Shown piece after piece: positions 1 through 8,902 of a DNA stretch of 45,826 nucleotides. The notes under the pieces are model-generated. The model did no database searches. It was given only the letters and a program-made list of their open reading frames with translations, and was not told the DNA's origin. A program made the translations under genes and the position numbers. Source of the stretch: Bacteroidales bacterium (GTDB taxonomy: Bacteria; Bacteroidota; Bacteroidia; Bacteroidales; GCA-2748055). Position 1 is the first letter of the stretch; each line of letters opens with the position of its first letter. The DNA is taken from assembly GCA_020636775.1 (NCBI GenBank), contig JACJXF010000019.1, forward strand, positions 1 to 45,826, in the 5' to 3' direction.

Positions 1-469
1 CTTCTGTTTTCAGCACCATCATGTTGTACCATTCCCTTGAATATTTAATGGTAATAAAATAAATGCAGGGTATCAGGATAAAGAATGCTGCCCGGGAGAT
101 GGAGAAAAAATTGAATATATTTATTTCCATAGTCCTTTCCGGAAATATTAATGGACTTAAAATATATTGAGTTTTAAATTGTTCCAATAATCCGCTTACA
201 AAGAGTAAAATAAGAAACCAAATCCCGAACCTCCAGAGTTTATTTCTCAGCAGGTATTTTGGTATCAGCCAATAAGCAGTCAGATACGTGATCAGAAAAA
301 TAATGGGCAGGCTTAAAATATAATCGGTCAAAAACTCAAAAAATCTTCCAGACTGATTATCCACGCTGTAAAGCAAAGAGTTTCCAACAATAAATACCTG
401 CCAGGCCAGCAGGTGTCTCTCAAATCGGTTTTGAGGCATGAAAATGGAAAAAAATCTGCTTACCTTCAT
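1..469 (-). CDS. LytS-type sensor histidine kinase, N-terminal part (cut by window edge)
   Basis: An open frame runs without a stop from an ATG at 469 to the left edge (156 codons). The protein begins MKVSRFFSIFMPQNRFERH and contains three hydrophobic segments (about residues 45-65, 80-97 and 124-140), with the motif AYWLIPKYLLRNKLW between the first two. This layout is typical of the membrane sensor part of Bacteroidota LytS/YehU-type histidine kinases, whose HisKA-like and ATPase domains would lie outside the window. The usual partner is a LytTR response regulator, expected further left. An alternative start is Met11. It is transcribed divergently from the SusC operon across a 644-base gap, so it might regulate that operon, but this is speculation. 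The kinase domain itself is not visible, so the family call rests on the N-terminus only. Confidence 0.7.
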   Translation of the reverse strand, partial: MKVSRFFSIFMPQNRFERHLLAWQVFIVGNSLLYSVDNQSGRFFEFLTDYILSLPIIFLITYLTAYWLIPKYLLRNKLWRFGIWFLILLFVSGLLEQFKTQYILSPLIFPERTMEINIFNFFSISRAAFFILIPCIYFITIKYSREWYNMMVLKTE

Positions 470-1113
470 TAATTACATTTTTGCCGTGAATTCTTACGAA
501 AATTAGGAAATTATTGCAATTCTGGCATTTATTTCTGTAAAATGCATCAAACAGATTGAATTCAGCAATTATCTGTCTGTAAACATTCACCTGTAACCCC
601 AGCGATTTGCCTTTAAAAAACCTACCATTACCATAAACCCACTTATCATACAGATAATGTTTTCTTTTGGCAGTTTGCTGTGAGAATTCTTATTTTCTTA
701 CCTATTCTATTTCGTCGCTTTAGTATTAAATACCCGCCTGCCGGTTTGGTTTGACTTTCAGGAAAATTTATTACATAACGTTTTTACAATATCCCCGGTG
801 TAAACGCATTAAGTTATTTCTGCCTGCGAACTCCGGTTATTCGTCTGTTTACGACAAGTTTTTCAAATTAACTGCCTTTCGGATACAGAAGTGAGCTTTG
901 TACCGGCGTCTTTTGGTTATTAGTTGAATTATTATAAATCACTTCAGTATTGCACATAATTTTAAGCTTACAGTTTGATAAACAGGGATTGACAAATAAG
1001 TAACTGACAATGTCATTCACTGAATCTGGATAACATTTACCAGTTGAAATTTGCAAATATCAATTCTGGAACTGACATGAAAAAAAAAGAAGTTCAACTA
1101 AAAACCCTAATCT
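470..1113. other. Long divergent intergenic region before the SusC operon
   Basis: This 644-base stretch separates the left-edge kinase from susC. I see no convincing gene: the only short ORF (868-1056, minus strand) has a composition and context that do not support it. I found no perfect TAnnTTTG promoter box on either strand. A small perfect dyad, TGACA-A-TGTCA, lies at 1005-1015, and the half-site TGACA occurs again at about 991 and 1073, so a dimeric regulator could bind here. The last 40 bases before susC are A-rich, which is the usual Bacteroidota ribosome-binding context. The region probably holds both divergent promoters. Confidence 0.4.
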
Positions 1114-4100
1114 ATGAGAAAACATGTTATTTTAATTTACATTCTGTTATTATGCAGCATTCAGTTTATGAATGGTCAATCGCGCATAATTACAGGTACA
1201 GTTACAACTTCAGAGGATAATCAGCCATTACCAGGAGTCAATGTAACTGAGAAAGGAACGATTAATGGCACGATCACTGATCTTTCCGGGAAATACAGTC
1301 TTTCCGTCACAGGAGATTCGCCTGCACTGGTATTTAGCTTCGTTGGAATGAAATCGCAGGAAGTTCCAATCGGAGATAAAACAATTATCAATGCAAGTCT
1401 TCAACAGGAATTCCTGGGTATCGAAGAAATTATCGTGACCGCCATTGGCATCAAACGTAATTCGCGTGATCTGTCATATTCGGTTCAAAAAGTTGGAGGG
1501 GACGCTGTTGAAAACAAAATGGAGTCGGATGTTATGCGAGCACTAAGTGGTAGAATTGCAGGTGTATTTGTTTCCAGTTCAGGGGGAGCTGCGGGTTCTT
1601 CTTCAAACATTGTGATTCGCGGTAATTCCTCAGCTCTTGGAAATAACCAGCCCTTGTTTGTTGTAGATGGAATACCCTATGATAACTCTACCTATGCAAC
1701 CCAAAACAATACCGTTTATGGTTCAACCTATTCAAACAGGGCTTTGGATATTGATCCAAATGATATTGAATCGATTACCGTTTTAAAGAGTGGTGCTTCT
1801 GCTGCTCTTTACGGCTCAAGGGCTGCAAATGGGGTAATTGTAATAACAACCAAATCCGGAGGAAAATCAGGGAGTAAGAAATTTGACGTAAGTTTTACCT
1901 CAACCTATGCAATGGAAGAGCCAACCAAGCTTCCAAAGTATCAGAATGAATACGGACAGGGAGCCAATTTCCAGTTTAACTCAGGCTATTTTGGAACCTG
2001 GGGTCCGCGTTTTGATGCACCCGATCTGGATGGAAATGGCGATGGTCTTGGAGGTAGCAGCTTACTATTTGATAACAACGGAGTAATTTCCTATACAAAC
2101 CATCTGGGAGAAGTTGTTCCCTATAAAGCCTATCCAAACAATGTATCGGATTTCTTTAAGAAGGGCAGTGTAATTGAGAATTCACTGAATATTTCCGGAG
2201 GGGACGCGAACACTAATTTTGTGCTTGCAGTGAATGCAAATAATGAGGATGGTTTCATTCCTTATACCAGTCTGGATAAATACTCACTTAAAATTGCTGG
2301 AAATCAAAAGTTAGGTGATAAATTCAAGATTGGGGGATCCATGACCTATTCGTCGGTTGATCAATTGGGTGTGCCTACCGGAGGATTTGGTGTTACCAAC
2401 ACCAATATTTTTGGTCAGCTTTGGATCATGCCACGCAGTTATGATTTGTCGGGTTTTCCTTATGAAGATCCGGTTACTAAAACCAATATTCATTACAGAT
2501 CCGATCGCGACAATCCTTATTATATCGCAAAATATAATACCTATTCCAGCAAGGTTGATCGTACCATGGGTTTTGCGGATATGTCGTATACAATTGCTCC
2601 CTGGTTAAATGCAAGTTATAAAATAGGAGTTAATACCTATACCGACCGCAGACAGCAGGTATATGCCAAATCCACCCAGTTTAATGATGGTTTGGGAAGC
2701 ATAATTGATGATGATATCACCTTTAATGAGATGGAATCGAACCTGCTGCTGACAGCACATAAAACCACCGGCAAAATTGATGTGACAGCAATTGCCGGAT
2801 GGAATGTCAACCAAAGGACACAGGACAGACAATCTTTTCAGGGCAATGAAATAATAGTTGCCGGAATAAACGATCTGGATAATACAAAAACTGTTTTGCC
2901 AAATGGAGGAATTTATTCAAAACGCAGAATTATTGGTTTGTTTGGAGATGTTTCTGTTGGATATGGAAACTGGGCGTTCCTGAACATTACAGGAAGAAAT
3001 GATTTTTCATCTACCCTCCCTGTTGCCAATAACTCCTACTTTTATCCCTCGGTAACGGCTTCTGCTATTTTAACCGACGCGATTCCTTCTCTGAAAGGAA
3101 ACGTCCTCAGTTATCTGAAACTTTATGGAGGAATTTCCAAAATCGGGAATGATGCTGATGTATATCTCACCACAACAACATATAGTGTTAACCCAACTTT
3201 TGGAAACAATCTCGGCAATATTCTGATGCCTTTTAATGGTGTGGCAGGATTGGAAAATGGCAATACTCTGGGCAATAATTCGCTTAAGCCGGAATTTACA
3301 ACCGAGCATGAGATTGGAACGGATGTACAGTTTTTCAACAATCGGTTTGGGATTGATTTCACCTATTACGACAGGGTTTCTACTGACCAGATTTTCAGTG
3401 TACAAATGCCTGCATCTTCAGGTTATATAAGCAAGGTTTTAAATGCAGGAGAAATAACAAACAAAGGAATTGAAATGGCCATAAATGCTATTCCTGTCTC
3501 GCAATTAAACGGTTTAAGGTGGAATATAGCATTGAACTTCAGTAAGAATAATTCCAAGGTTGTTTCTCTGTTTGAAGATGTAGATCAAATTGATATAGGC
3601 ACCAACTTTACCAATTTTGGAAGTGTAAATAAAGTAGGCTATCCCTATGGTGTAGTTCAGGGTACTGTATTCAGGAGGGATGATGAAGGAAATCTCCTGA
3701 TCAACCCGGCTACCGGATATGCAATGGCTGCCAATGAACTGGGTATTATTGCTGACCCCAATCCTGATTTTCTTACAGGCCTTTCTAATTCATTTTCTTA
3801 TAAGGGAATTAATTTGAGTTTCATGTTTGAATTCAGAAAAGGTGGAGAACTCTATTCGAACACCATCAATGAACTGAGGAGCAGGGGTGTGGTTGCTGAG
3901 ACAGCAATAGACAGGGAAGCAGGGCGCGTCATCAAGGGTGTACTTGCTGATCCAAATAATCCTTCTGTTCCATTGCTTGATGTCAATGGCAATAAAATCC
4001 CCAACAATATCGAGATTACCACAAACAACTATTTTTTCAGAGGGTTCCCGGCTGCTGAAGCTGATGTTTATGATGCAACCATACTAAGGTTCCGGGAGCT

Positions 4101-4320
4101 GGTTGTGGGATATTCACTGCCGGAAAAGTGGACTTCTTCCTTGAAGATAAAAGATGTGAATATCTCCTTAATTGGCAGGAATCTTTGGTTCTATGCTCCA
4201 AATGTTCCTCATATCGATCCTGAAACAAGCGGGTATGAAGCTGGTAACAGACAGGGTATTGATTATTATTACATCCCAAATGCCCGCAAATATGCAGTGA
4301 GTCTGAGATTAAAATTCTAA
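1114..4320 (+). CDS. SusC/RagA-family TonB-linked outer-membrane transporter
   Basis: This is a 1068-residue TonB-dependent transporter of the SusC/RagA family, which imports oligomeric nutrients across the outer membrane together with a SusD lipoprotein. Residues 1-21 form a Sec signal peptide ending NGQ. Residues about 25-108 are a carboxypeptidase-D-like regulatory domain (TGTVTTSEDNQPLPGVNV), followed by a TonB-box-like stretch (GIEEIIVTAIG). The plug domain covers about 115-230 and includes GNSSALGNNQPLFVVDGIPY. The rest is the 22-strand barrel, ending in the terminal Phe expected for BAM insertion. Length fits the family. susD follows after 16 bases. The substrate cannot be told: no glycoside hydrolase, sulfatase or protease is in this operon. 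Confidence 0.95.
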   Translation: MRKHVILIYILLLCSIQFMNGQSRIITGTVTTSEDNQPLPGVNVTEKGTINGTITDLSGKYSLSVTGDSPALVFSFVGMKSQEVPIGDKTIINASLQQEFLGIEEIIVTAIGIKRNSRDLSYSVQKVGGDAVENKMESDVMRALSGRIAGVFVSSSGGAAGSSSNIVIRGNSSALGNNQPLFVVDGIPYDNSTYATQNNTVYGSTYSNRALDIDPNDIESITVLKSGASAALYGSRAANGVIVITTKSGGKSGSKKFDVSFTSTYAMEEPTKLPKYQNEYGQGANFQFNSGYFGTWGPRFDAPDLDGNGDGLGGSSLLFDNNGVISYTNHLGEVVPYKAYPNNVSDFFKKGSVIENSLNISGGDANTNFVLAVNANNEDGFIPYTSLDKYSLKIAGNQKLGDKFKIGGSMTYSSVDQLGVPTGGFGVTNTNIFGQLWIMPRSYDLSGFPYEDPVTKTNIHYRSDRDNPYYIAKYNTYSSKVDRTMGFADMSYTIAPWLNASYKIGVNTYTDRRQQVYAKSTQFNDGLGSIIDDDITFNEMESNLLLTAHKTTGKIDVTAIAGWNVNQRTQDRQSFQGNEIIVAGINDLDNTKTVLPNGGIYSKRRIIGLFGDVSVGYGNWAFLNITGRNDFSSTLPVANNSYFYPSVTASAILTDAIPSLKGNVLSYLKLYGGISKIGNDADVYLTTTTYSVNPTFGNNLGNILMPFNGVAGLENGNTLGNNSLKPEFTTEHEIGTDVQFFNNRFGIDFTYYDRVSTDQIFSVQMPASSGYISKVLNAGEITNKGIEMAINAIPVSQLNGLRWNIALNFSKNNSKVVSLFEDVDQIDIGTNFTNFGSVNKVGYPYGVVQGTVFRRDDEGNLLINPATGYAMAANELGIIADPNPDFLTGLSNSFSYKGINLSFMFEFRKGGELYSNTINELRSRGVVAETAIDREAGRVIKGVLADPNNPSVPLLDVNGNKIPNNIEITTNNYFFRGFPAAEADVYDATILRFRELVVGYSLPEKWTSSLKIKDVNISLIGRNLWFYAPNVPHIDPETSGYEAGNRQGIDYYYIPNARKYAVSLRLKF

Positions 4321-4336
4321 TTAAAAAATACGAGAT

Positions 4337-5827
4337 ATGAAATCCAAAATTATAATTCTTATGCTTGCTTTGATCCTGGGTACTTTTACTTCATGTGAAA
4401 AGTTCCTGGATATAAACAAGGACCCGAACAACCCAACCGACGCAACAATTGTGAACCTGCTGCCAACAGCGCAGATAGGTGTTGCGTTTGCTTTTTCAAA
4501 TGTTCCCTGCCGTGTTTCAGAAGATGCAGTCCAGCACCTTGTAATTGGTCGCTATGATGGCTGGGCTGTCGACGGCAGTGACCTCTCCAACGAATGGCGG
4601 TTTAGTTTATATGCCGGTGCTCTTAAAGATATTGAAGATATCATCGATAAAGGAGTTGCTTCCGATAACTACTATTATGTGGGAATAGCAAAATTATTAA
4701 AGGCATATTCCTACAGTCTGATGGTGGATATATGGGATGATATCCCCTACAGTCAGGCATGCAGTACTTACGAATATCCGGAATTTGACGATGCCGCTGC
4801 TATATATGATAATATTTTTCTGCTGATAGATGATGCCATTCTTGATCTGGGTAAGGAAAACAGCGTTTCACTGCAGGGGGTAGACCTTATCTACAACGGC
4901 GATGTTGCTGCCTGGATACGAATGGGAAATACTCTCAAATTAAAGTTATATAATCAAATTCGTCTCGTAGATCCCAACAAGGCAAAGCTTGGTATTGAAG
5001 CACTTGTTGCGGATGAAGCAAATCATCCGGGAGAAGTCCTTATCACAAGCGAGGATCAGGATTTTAAATTTAAATATGTTAATAATGCCAATCCTGAAAA
5101 CCGCCATCCCGGATTCCAAAGCGATTATATGGTTAAAGGCGAATCATACATAAGTAACTATTTTTACAACCTGCTGACGGGTTTGAATGATCCCAGAGTC
5201 CCTTACTACTTCTATTTGCAGGATGGTACTTTTTCCGGTCGTGATTATGGCGACCCGACTCCAATTGCAAATGATGGTGACATTAGATCAGTCCAGGGCA
5301 TTTATCCCGTTGGAGGAAAATATGATGATGGTTCAGCCCAGACAGTGAGCGGTTCATCAGCAAGTGGAGCGGGTGAATTGAGAATGATTACCAATTTTAT
5401 GCGACTCTATATTGAGGCGGAAGCGGCACTCACACTTAATGCTGCAGTCTCCGGAACTGCTGAAGAACTTTTTGAAAGTGCAGTTAGGGCTTCCTTCCAG
5501 GAGGTAAACCTGTTGGATGCTCCAGATATACCTGAGTTTGATATTGAGGATTATATCCAGAACAGATTAATTGATTATAATGATTCAACAACTACCGAAT
5601 CGAAACTTGATCTGATAATTCAGCAGAAATGGATCGCGTTATTTGGAAATGGGCTTGAAGCTTATAACGACTACAGGAGAACCGGTTTTCCATTAATTCC
5701 GCCTCCAATTCAGACCAATGAGCTCCCATTGTTGCGTTTTCCATATCCGAATGATGAGCTGGACGCTAATTCCAATGCGCCTGCCCAGCCAAACAGAAAT
5801 GTTCCTGTTTTTTGGGATATTAATTAA
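4337..5827 (+). CDS. SusD/RagB-family nutrient-binding lipoprotein (SusD-like 2 type)
   Basis: A 496-residue lipoprotein with the lipobox TFTSC (Cys20) followed by EKFLDINKDPNNPTDA, a hallmark of the SusD-like 2 subfamily (Pfam SusD-like_2). SusD proteins sit as lids on SusC barrels on the cell surface and capture the substrate through a TPR-rich helical fold. The C-terminal QQKWIALFGNGLEAYNDYRR is the conserved final helix region of this group. It is separated from susC by 16 bases and from the next gene by 32, so the three are almost certainly one operon. The SusD-like 2 group is often found outside classic polysaccharide loci, so the substrate may be a peptide or another small polymer; this is inference. 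Confidence 0.93.
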   Translation: MKSKIIILMLALILGTFTSCEKFLDINKDPNNPTDATIVNLLPTAQIGVAFAFSNVPCRVSEDAVQHLVIGRYDGWAVDGSDLSNEWRFSLYAGALKDIEDIIDKGVASDNYYYVGIAKLLKAYSYSLMVDIWDDIPYSQACSTYEYPEFDDAAAIYDNIFLLIDDAILDLGKENSVSLQGVDLIYNGDVAAWIRMGNTLKLKLYNQIRLVDPNKAKLGIEALVADEANHPGEVLITSEDQDFKFKYVNNANPENRHPGFQSDYMVKGESYISNYFYNLLTGLNDPRVPYYFYLQDGTFSGRDYGDPTPIANDGDIRSVQGIYPVGGKYDDGSAQTVSGSSASGAGELRMITNFMRLYIEAEAALTLNAAVSGTAEELFESAVRASFQEVNLLDAPDIPEFDIEDYIQNRLIDYNDSTTTESKLDLIIQQKWIALFGNGLEAYNDYRRTGFPLIPPPIQTNELPLLRFPYPNDELDANSNAPAQPNRNVPVFWDIN

Positions 5828-5859
5828 TCTGCGATCATTAAAACTTAAAACATTTAGAT

Positions 5860-6717
5860 ATGAAAAAATATATTATAATTCTGTTCTGCTTCCTGGCTGC
5901 ACTTAACAGTTGCACCAAAGATGAAGACAAGTGGTCCGATGTTATGAAGGATTCGGATGTCGGATCCGCTACTCCTTATGTATATTTCTCCAGTCCCAAA
6001 ATCTTTGATATAGCAAATCTGGAAGCAACACAAATATCTTTTAAACTTAATGTCGATGCTACCGGAAAGGCTAAAGACTTCAATAAACTTATCCTCATGA
6101 AGTCATTTAATGGAGGAGATTTCATTCAGCATGCTGAATACCTTCCCTCGCAACTGCCTGCTGAAGTAAATATTTCGGTTGAGGATGCCCTGCTCGGCAT
6201 CGATGGGGTCACAAAAGCAGACCTTAAAGGAGGGGATTACTTCGACTGGCAGTTTATAATGGATACTCCAGATACAGTAGTGTATTCTCCGGAACTGGCA
6301 GCAACCTTCCCTGATTTCCGTTCATATTTTGCTTCTGCTCCAACAGGATTTACCATTGAGGGCTCTTACACAATGAATATCCTTATAGATGATATTGAAA
6401 CAGCTGATCCTCAGAAAGAAGGTTATGTAATCAGCCTTGTTCCGGGAACCGGTAAATCTCAATATATTTTACAGGATATTTCAGGAACGGCACTGGCAAA
6501 TCTCTGGGATGTGGAGGTAGCTTACAGGCTGTTTTATATAGGGAATAATAAGTTTGTTTTGAACTCTGGCTCCGAAGGATATCCAACCCAGATAAGGCTT
6601 ACAGGGACTGTTGAAAGGGATGGCGCTACAGGGGTTATTACTGTAGTTGCCGAATATGCAAATTCATGCTGCGGCTTAAACGGGGTTCGTATCAGCTTCA
6701 CGCTAACTCCCGAATAG
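5860..6717 (+). CDS. Surface lipoprotein of a SusCD operon (SusE/F-position protein)
   Basis: A 285-residue predicted lipoprotein: signal peptide MKKYIIILFCFLAALNSC with lipidated Cys18, then TKDEDK. The acidic residues right after the cysteine resemble the Bacteroidota lipoprotein export signal, which points to surface exposure. The rest looks like beta-sandwich sequence with no motif I can name; a CC pair occurs near the C-terminus (NSCCGLNG). It occupies the third position of the SusCD operon, where SusE/SusF-like accessory binding proteins usually sit, so an accessory substrate-binding role is likely. It is followed after 32 bases by a strong terminator. The family is not recognised with certainty. 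Confidence 0.8.
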   Translation: MKKYIIILFCFLAALNSCTKDEDKWSDVMKDSDVGSATPYVYFSSPKIFDIANLEATQISFKLNVDATGKAKDFNKLILMKSFNGGDFIQHAEYLPSQLPAEVNISVEDALLGIDGVTKADLKGGDYFDWQFIMDTPDTVVYSPELAATFPDFRSYFASAPTGFTIEGSYTMNILIDDIETADPQKEGYVISLVPGTGKSQYILQDISGTALANLWDVEVAYRLFYIGNNKFVLNSGSEGYPTQIRLTGTVERDGATGVITVVAEYANSCCGLNGVRISFTLTPE

Positions 6718-6749
6718 CTCTGTTGGATTGATTAACAATAAATTTAACA

Positions 6750-6779
6750 AAAAAGGCGGCCGATAATGGCCGCCTTTTT
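6750..6779. terminator. Bidirectional intrinsic terminator
   Basis: A perfect 12-bp stem (arms 6750-6761 and 6768-6779; GC-rich core GGCGGCC / GGCCGCC) closes a 6-base loop GATAAT. The outer pairs are A-rich on the left and T-rich on the right, so either strand yields a hairpin followed by U residues. It lies exactly between the ends of the SusCD operon (plus strand, stop at 6717) and the convergent lipoprotein gene (minus strand, stop at 6800), so it should terminate both transcripts. Confidence 0.93.
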
Positions 6780-6799
6780 AAGTTACTGGTATTGAACTA

Positions 6800-7915
6800 T
6801 CAGTTAAGTTTAAAATTAATTTCCAGATTACTGATTTCTGAGGGATTAAAAGGACTCAGATTGTTAATTCTGGCTTCAACCCCGTCATAGCTTGTGCCCG
6901 GTGAAGTTCCTCCCTGAACGAAACCATACTTGTTGAAATATCCCGGTGCACCGGCATTGTATAAATAGCCGTTTACAAGATTCTGGCTTATCCATGGCCA
7001 CACAGCATATATCTGATCTGTGAATACATTTTTAATGGAAAAGTCCTTTAACAAAATCTCACGTGATGTCTGGTTCAGATCTGATGGGGGCAGACCTACC
7101 TCAGCTACAGCAACATCAGCCTTCTCATCAGCACTGGCTACGAAAGCCCAGTTAAATCCCGACTGGCTGCTAAAAAACCTGGCATTCGGATGATTCGAAT
7201 TTCCATAAACATCTATCAGGTCTCCCTTTTTTGCAGCTTTCATTTTTAATGTGCTCATACAGAATGGATCTACGAGAGGATTCAGTAAGGGTAATCCTGC
7301 TATGGAAACAAGCATCTCAGCATCATATCCGTTCTCACCTGCCTCACTGTAATCAATTCTGAATACTGCATTGTCAAGAAATTCAATTTCATTCCTGTTT
7401 ACATTATAAGGCTTTAATATTGCTATCCCTTCAATGGGATAAGTATTCCAGAAAATCTGAAGTCCGAGTCCTCCATCATCATTTCCTTCCGACTCAGCAT
7501 CGGAAATATTCATCTGGAAATCCCAAACGCGATCTTCAAAGCTGGCTTCTTTAAATACCACCAGGTTTTTCGCACGGCCATCTTCATCCGATTCATAAGT
7601 CATGGAAAGAGGCTTGTTGATGTGATAATACCGTATACCCCTGATGATACCTTCAACAATTTCGCCGGCACCGTCGCCAACTGCAATAAAGGTTCCCAGA
7701 TGTTGGTAAATATCAGACCCGCGTAAAGTATCCTGTGCTGAGTAAGCTTTTTTCCCTTCTGAACTTTCGGAAATTGATGCGGGTACCTTAACGGAAAACC
7801 TGGCTGGAAGAATATCGTCAGAAACATTTGGGTTTATAGCTTCCTTCTGACATGAGGAGAATGCAAGCGCAAAAACAAAAGCGCCGATTACCGGAAAAAA
7901 TTTCATTGTTTTCAT
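6800..7915 (-). CDS. Lipoprotein of unknown function
   Basis: A 371-residue protein with a clear lipoprotein signal (MKTMKFFPVIGAFVFALAFSSC, lipidated Cys22) followed by QKEAIN. I do not recognise the family. The mature part is rich in beta-forming sequence and aromatic residues and contains no catalytic motif I can identify. The C-terminus ends LEINFKLN, a hydrophobic/polar alternation compatible with a final beta strand. It converges on the SusCD operon across the shared terminator and appears to be a single-gene transcript; the next gene upstream on this strand starts 184 bases away. A surface or periplasmic binding role is possible but not shown. Confidence 0.8.
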   Translation of the reverse strand: MKTMKFFPVIGAFVFALAFSSCQKEAINPNVSDDILPARFSVKVPASISESSEGKKAYSAQDTLRGSDIYQHLGTFIAVGDGAGEIVEGIIRGIRYYHINKPLSMTYESDEDGRAKNLVVFKEASFEDRVWDFQMNISDAESEGNDDGGLGLQIFWNTYPIEGIAILKPYNVNRNEIEFLDNAVFRIDYSEAGENGYDAEMLVSIAGLPLLNPLVDPFCMSTLKMKAAKKGDLIDVYGNSNHPNARFFSSQSGFNWAFVASADEKADVAVAEVGLPPSDLNQTSREILLKDFSIKNVFTDQIYAVWPWISQNLVNGYLYNAGAPGYFNKYGFVQGGTSPGTSYDGVEARINNLSPFNPSEISNLEINFKLN

Positions 7916-8099
7916 AATTTCAATTTTTAGTGATTTTTATTGTTATGGTTTGCTTTGTAATTTTCAAACTCATAACTATCACACGAAACTCCCGTTTTAC
8001 CCTGGGGATTTTTCTAAAAATTTTAATTATTTATTGCAAGTATCATAAAAACAATGAGTTAGGCCTATATTATTTTATGCAAAACTGCAATTTTTTATA

Positions 8100-8900
8100 C
8101 TATTTATTCAGATAAACTGTATCCATTACTAAAGAAGCACCCGCAAAAAAGCCAAAACCTGAATTTGTAAAATTCCCTTTGGGGGTTCCTGCCTGAACAT
8201 CAAATAATCCTCCACGCCAGTCAGTCTCAGAAAGAACTGCACGAATAAATGATTCGTATTCAGGGTTTAATGAATATTTTCGTCGTACTATCCGGCTTCC
8301 CTCAGCAAAGCTTTTGCTATCCTTTGCCGGACTAAAAATCTGTTGGACATCGTAACTGCTTAAATAATATTCCCTGAGCTCGGTCGTAATGCTGTCTTTT
8401 CCTTCACTGTCAAATTCAGTGATACTGTACCGAAGCATTGAAGGATCGGAATTTTCTGCTGAGGATATGTAGAAATTCCCTGGCTTTGAATTGTCTTCAT
8501 AAATGTTCAGGGAATTCATAGGAGTCACAGGTAGAAGATAACTGACAGCACTATCTCTGAAATCTTCAAATACAATAAAAAGTTTATACACCCTGTTAAT
8601 CACAGCCCGGAATCCGGGTTCAGGGTAATAATTTCCCGGGATCAGAATGTCTTCTGTAAAAGGAATGGAATCGTAACCTTCTGTCAAAAAAACCTTTGCC
8701 CCGCTGATCGCCTCAGGAGAATAGCCGGGATGGCTGAATTCCCTGGTTATTTTTACATAGGATTCCATAGGCTGATTGGTAATAATGGCCTCAATGGCGG
8801 GTCGTTGATCTGCCTGATTTGTAAATTCCCTGTCTATGCTTTCCTCACAGGATGCAAGCAGAAGTATCAAAACAAGGCTGTAAAAATATTTACGAATCAT
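8100..8900 (-). CDS. DUF4249-family lipoprotein (partner of the TonB receptor)
   Basis: A 266-residue lipoprotein: signal MIRKYFYSLVLILLLASC (Cys18), then EESIDREF. The start of the mature protein (RPAIEAIITNQPMESYVKITRE, with VFLTEG downstream) and the C-terminal GNFTNSGFGFFAGASLV are the conserved ends of the DUF4249 family. DUF4249 proteins are regularly encoded next to TonB-dependent receptors carrying an STN or carboxypeptidase-like domain, and probably act as surface partners in uptake. Here the gene follows the receptor after only 2 bases, so the two are co-transcribed. At 266 residues it is somewhat short for the family, which often runs to 270-400. Confidence 0.85.
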   Translation of the reverse strand: MIRKYFYSLVLILLLASCEESIDREFTNQADQRPAIEAIITNQPMESYVKITREFSHPGYSPEAISGAKVFLTEGYDSIPFTEDILIPGNYYPEPGFRAVINRVYKLFIVFEDFRDSAVSYLLPVTPMNSLNIYEDNSKPGNFYISSAENSDPSMLRYSITEFDSEGKDSITTELREYYLSSYDVQQIFSPAKDSKSFAEGSRIVRRKYSLNPEYESFIRAVLSETDWRGGLFDVQAGTPKGNFTNSGFGFFAGASLVMDTVYLNK

Positions 8901-8902
8901 TG

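Noticed and set aside
868..1056. 62-codon minus-strand ORF in the long intergenic region
   Set aside because: No signal, domain or ribosome-binding context; it overlaps the likely susC promoter region and has an unremarkable composition.
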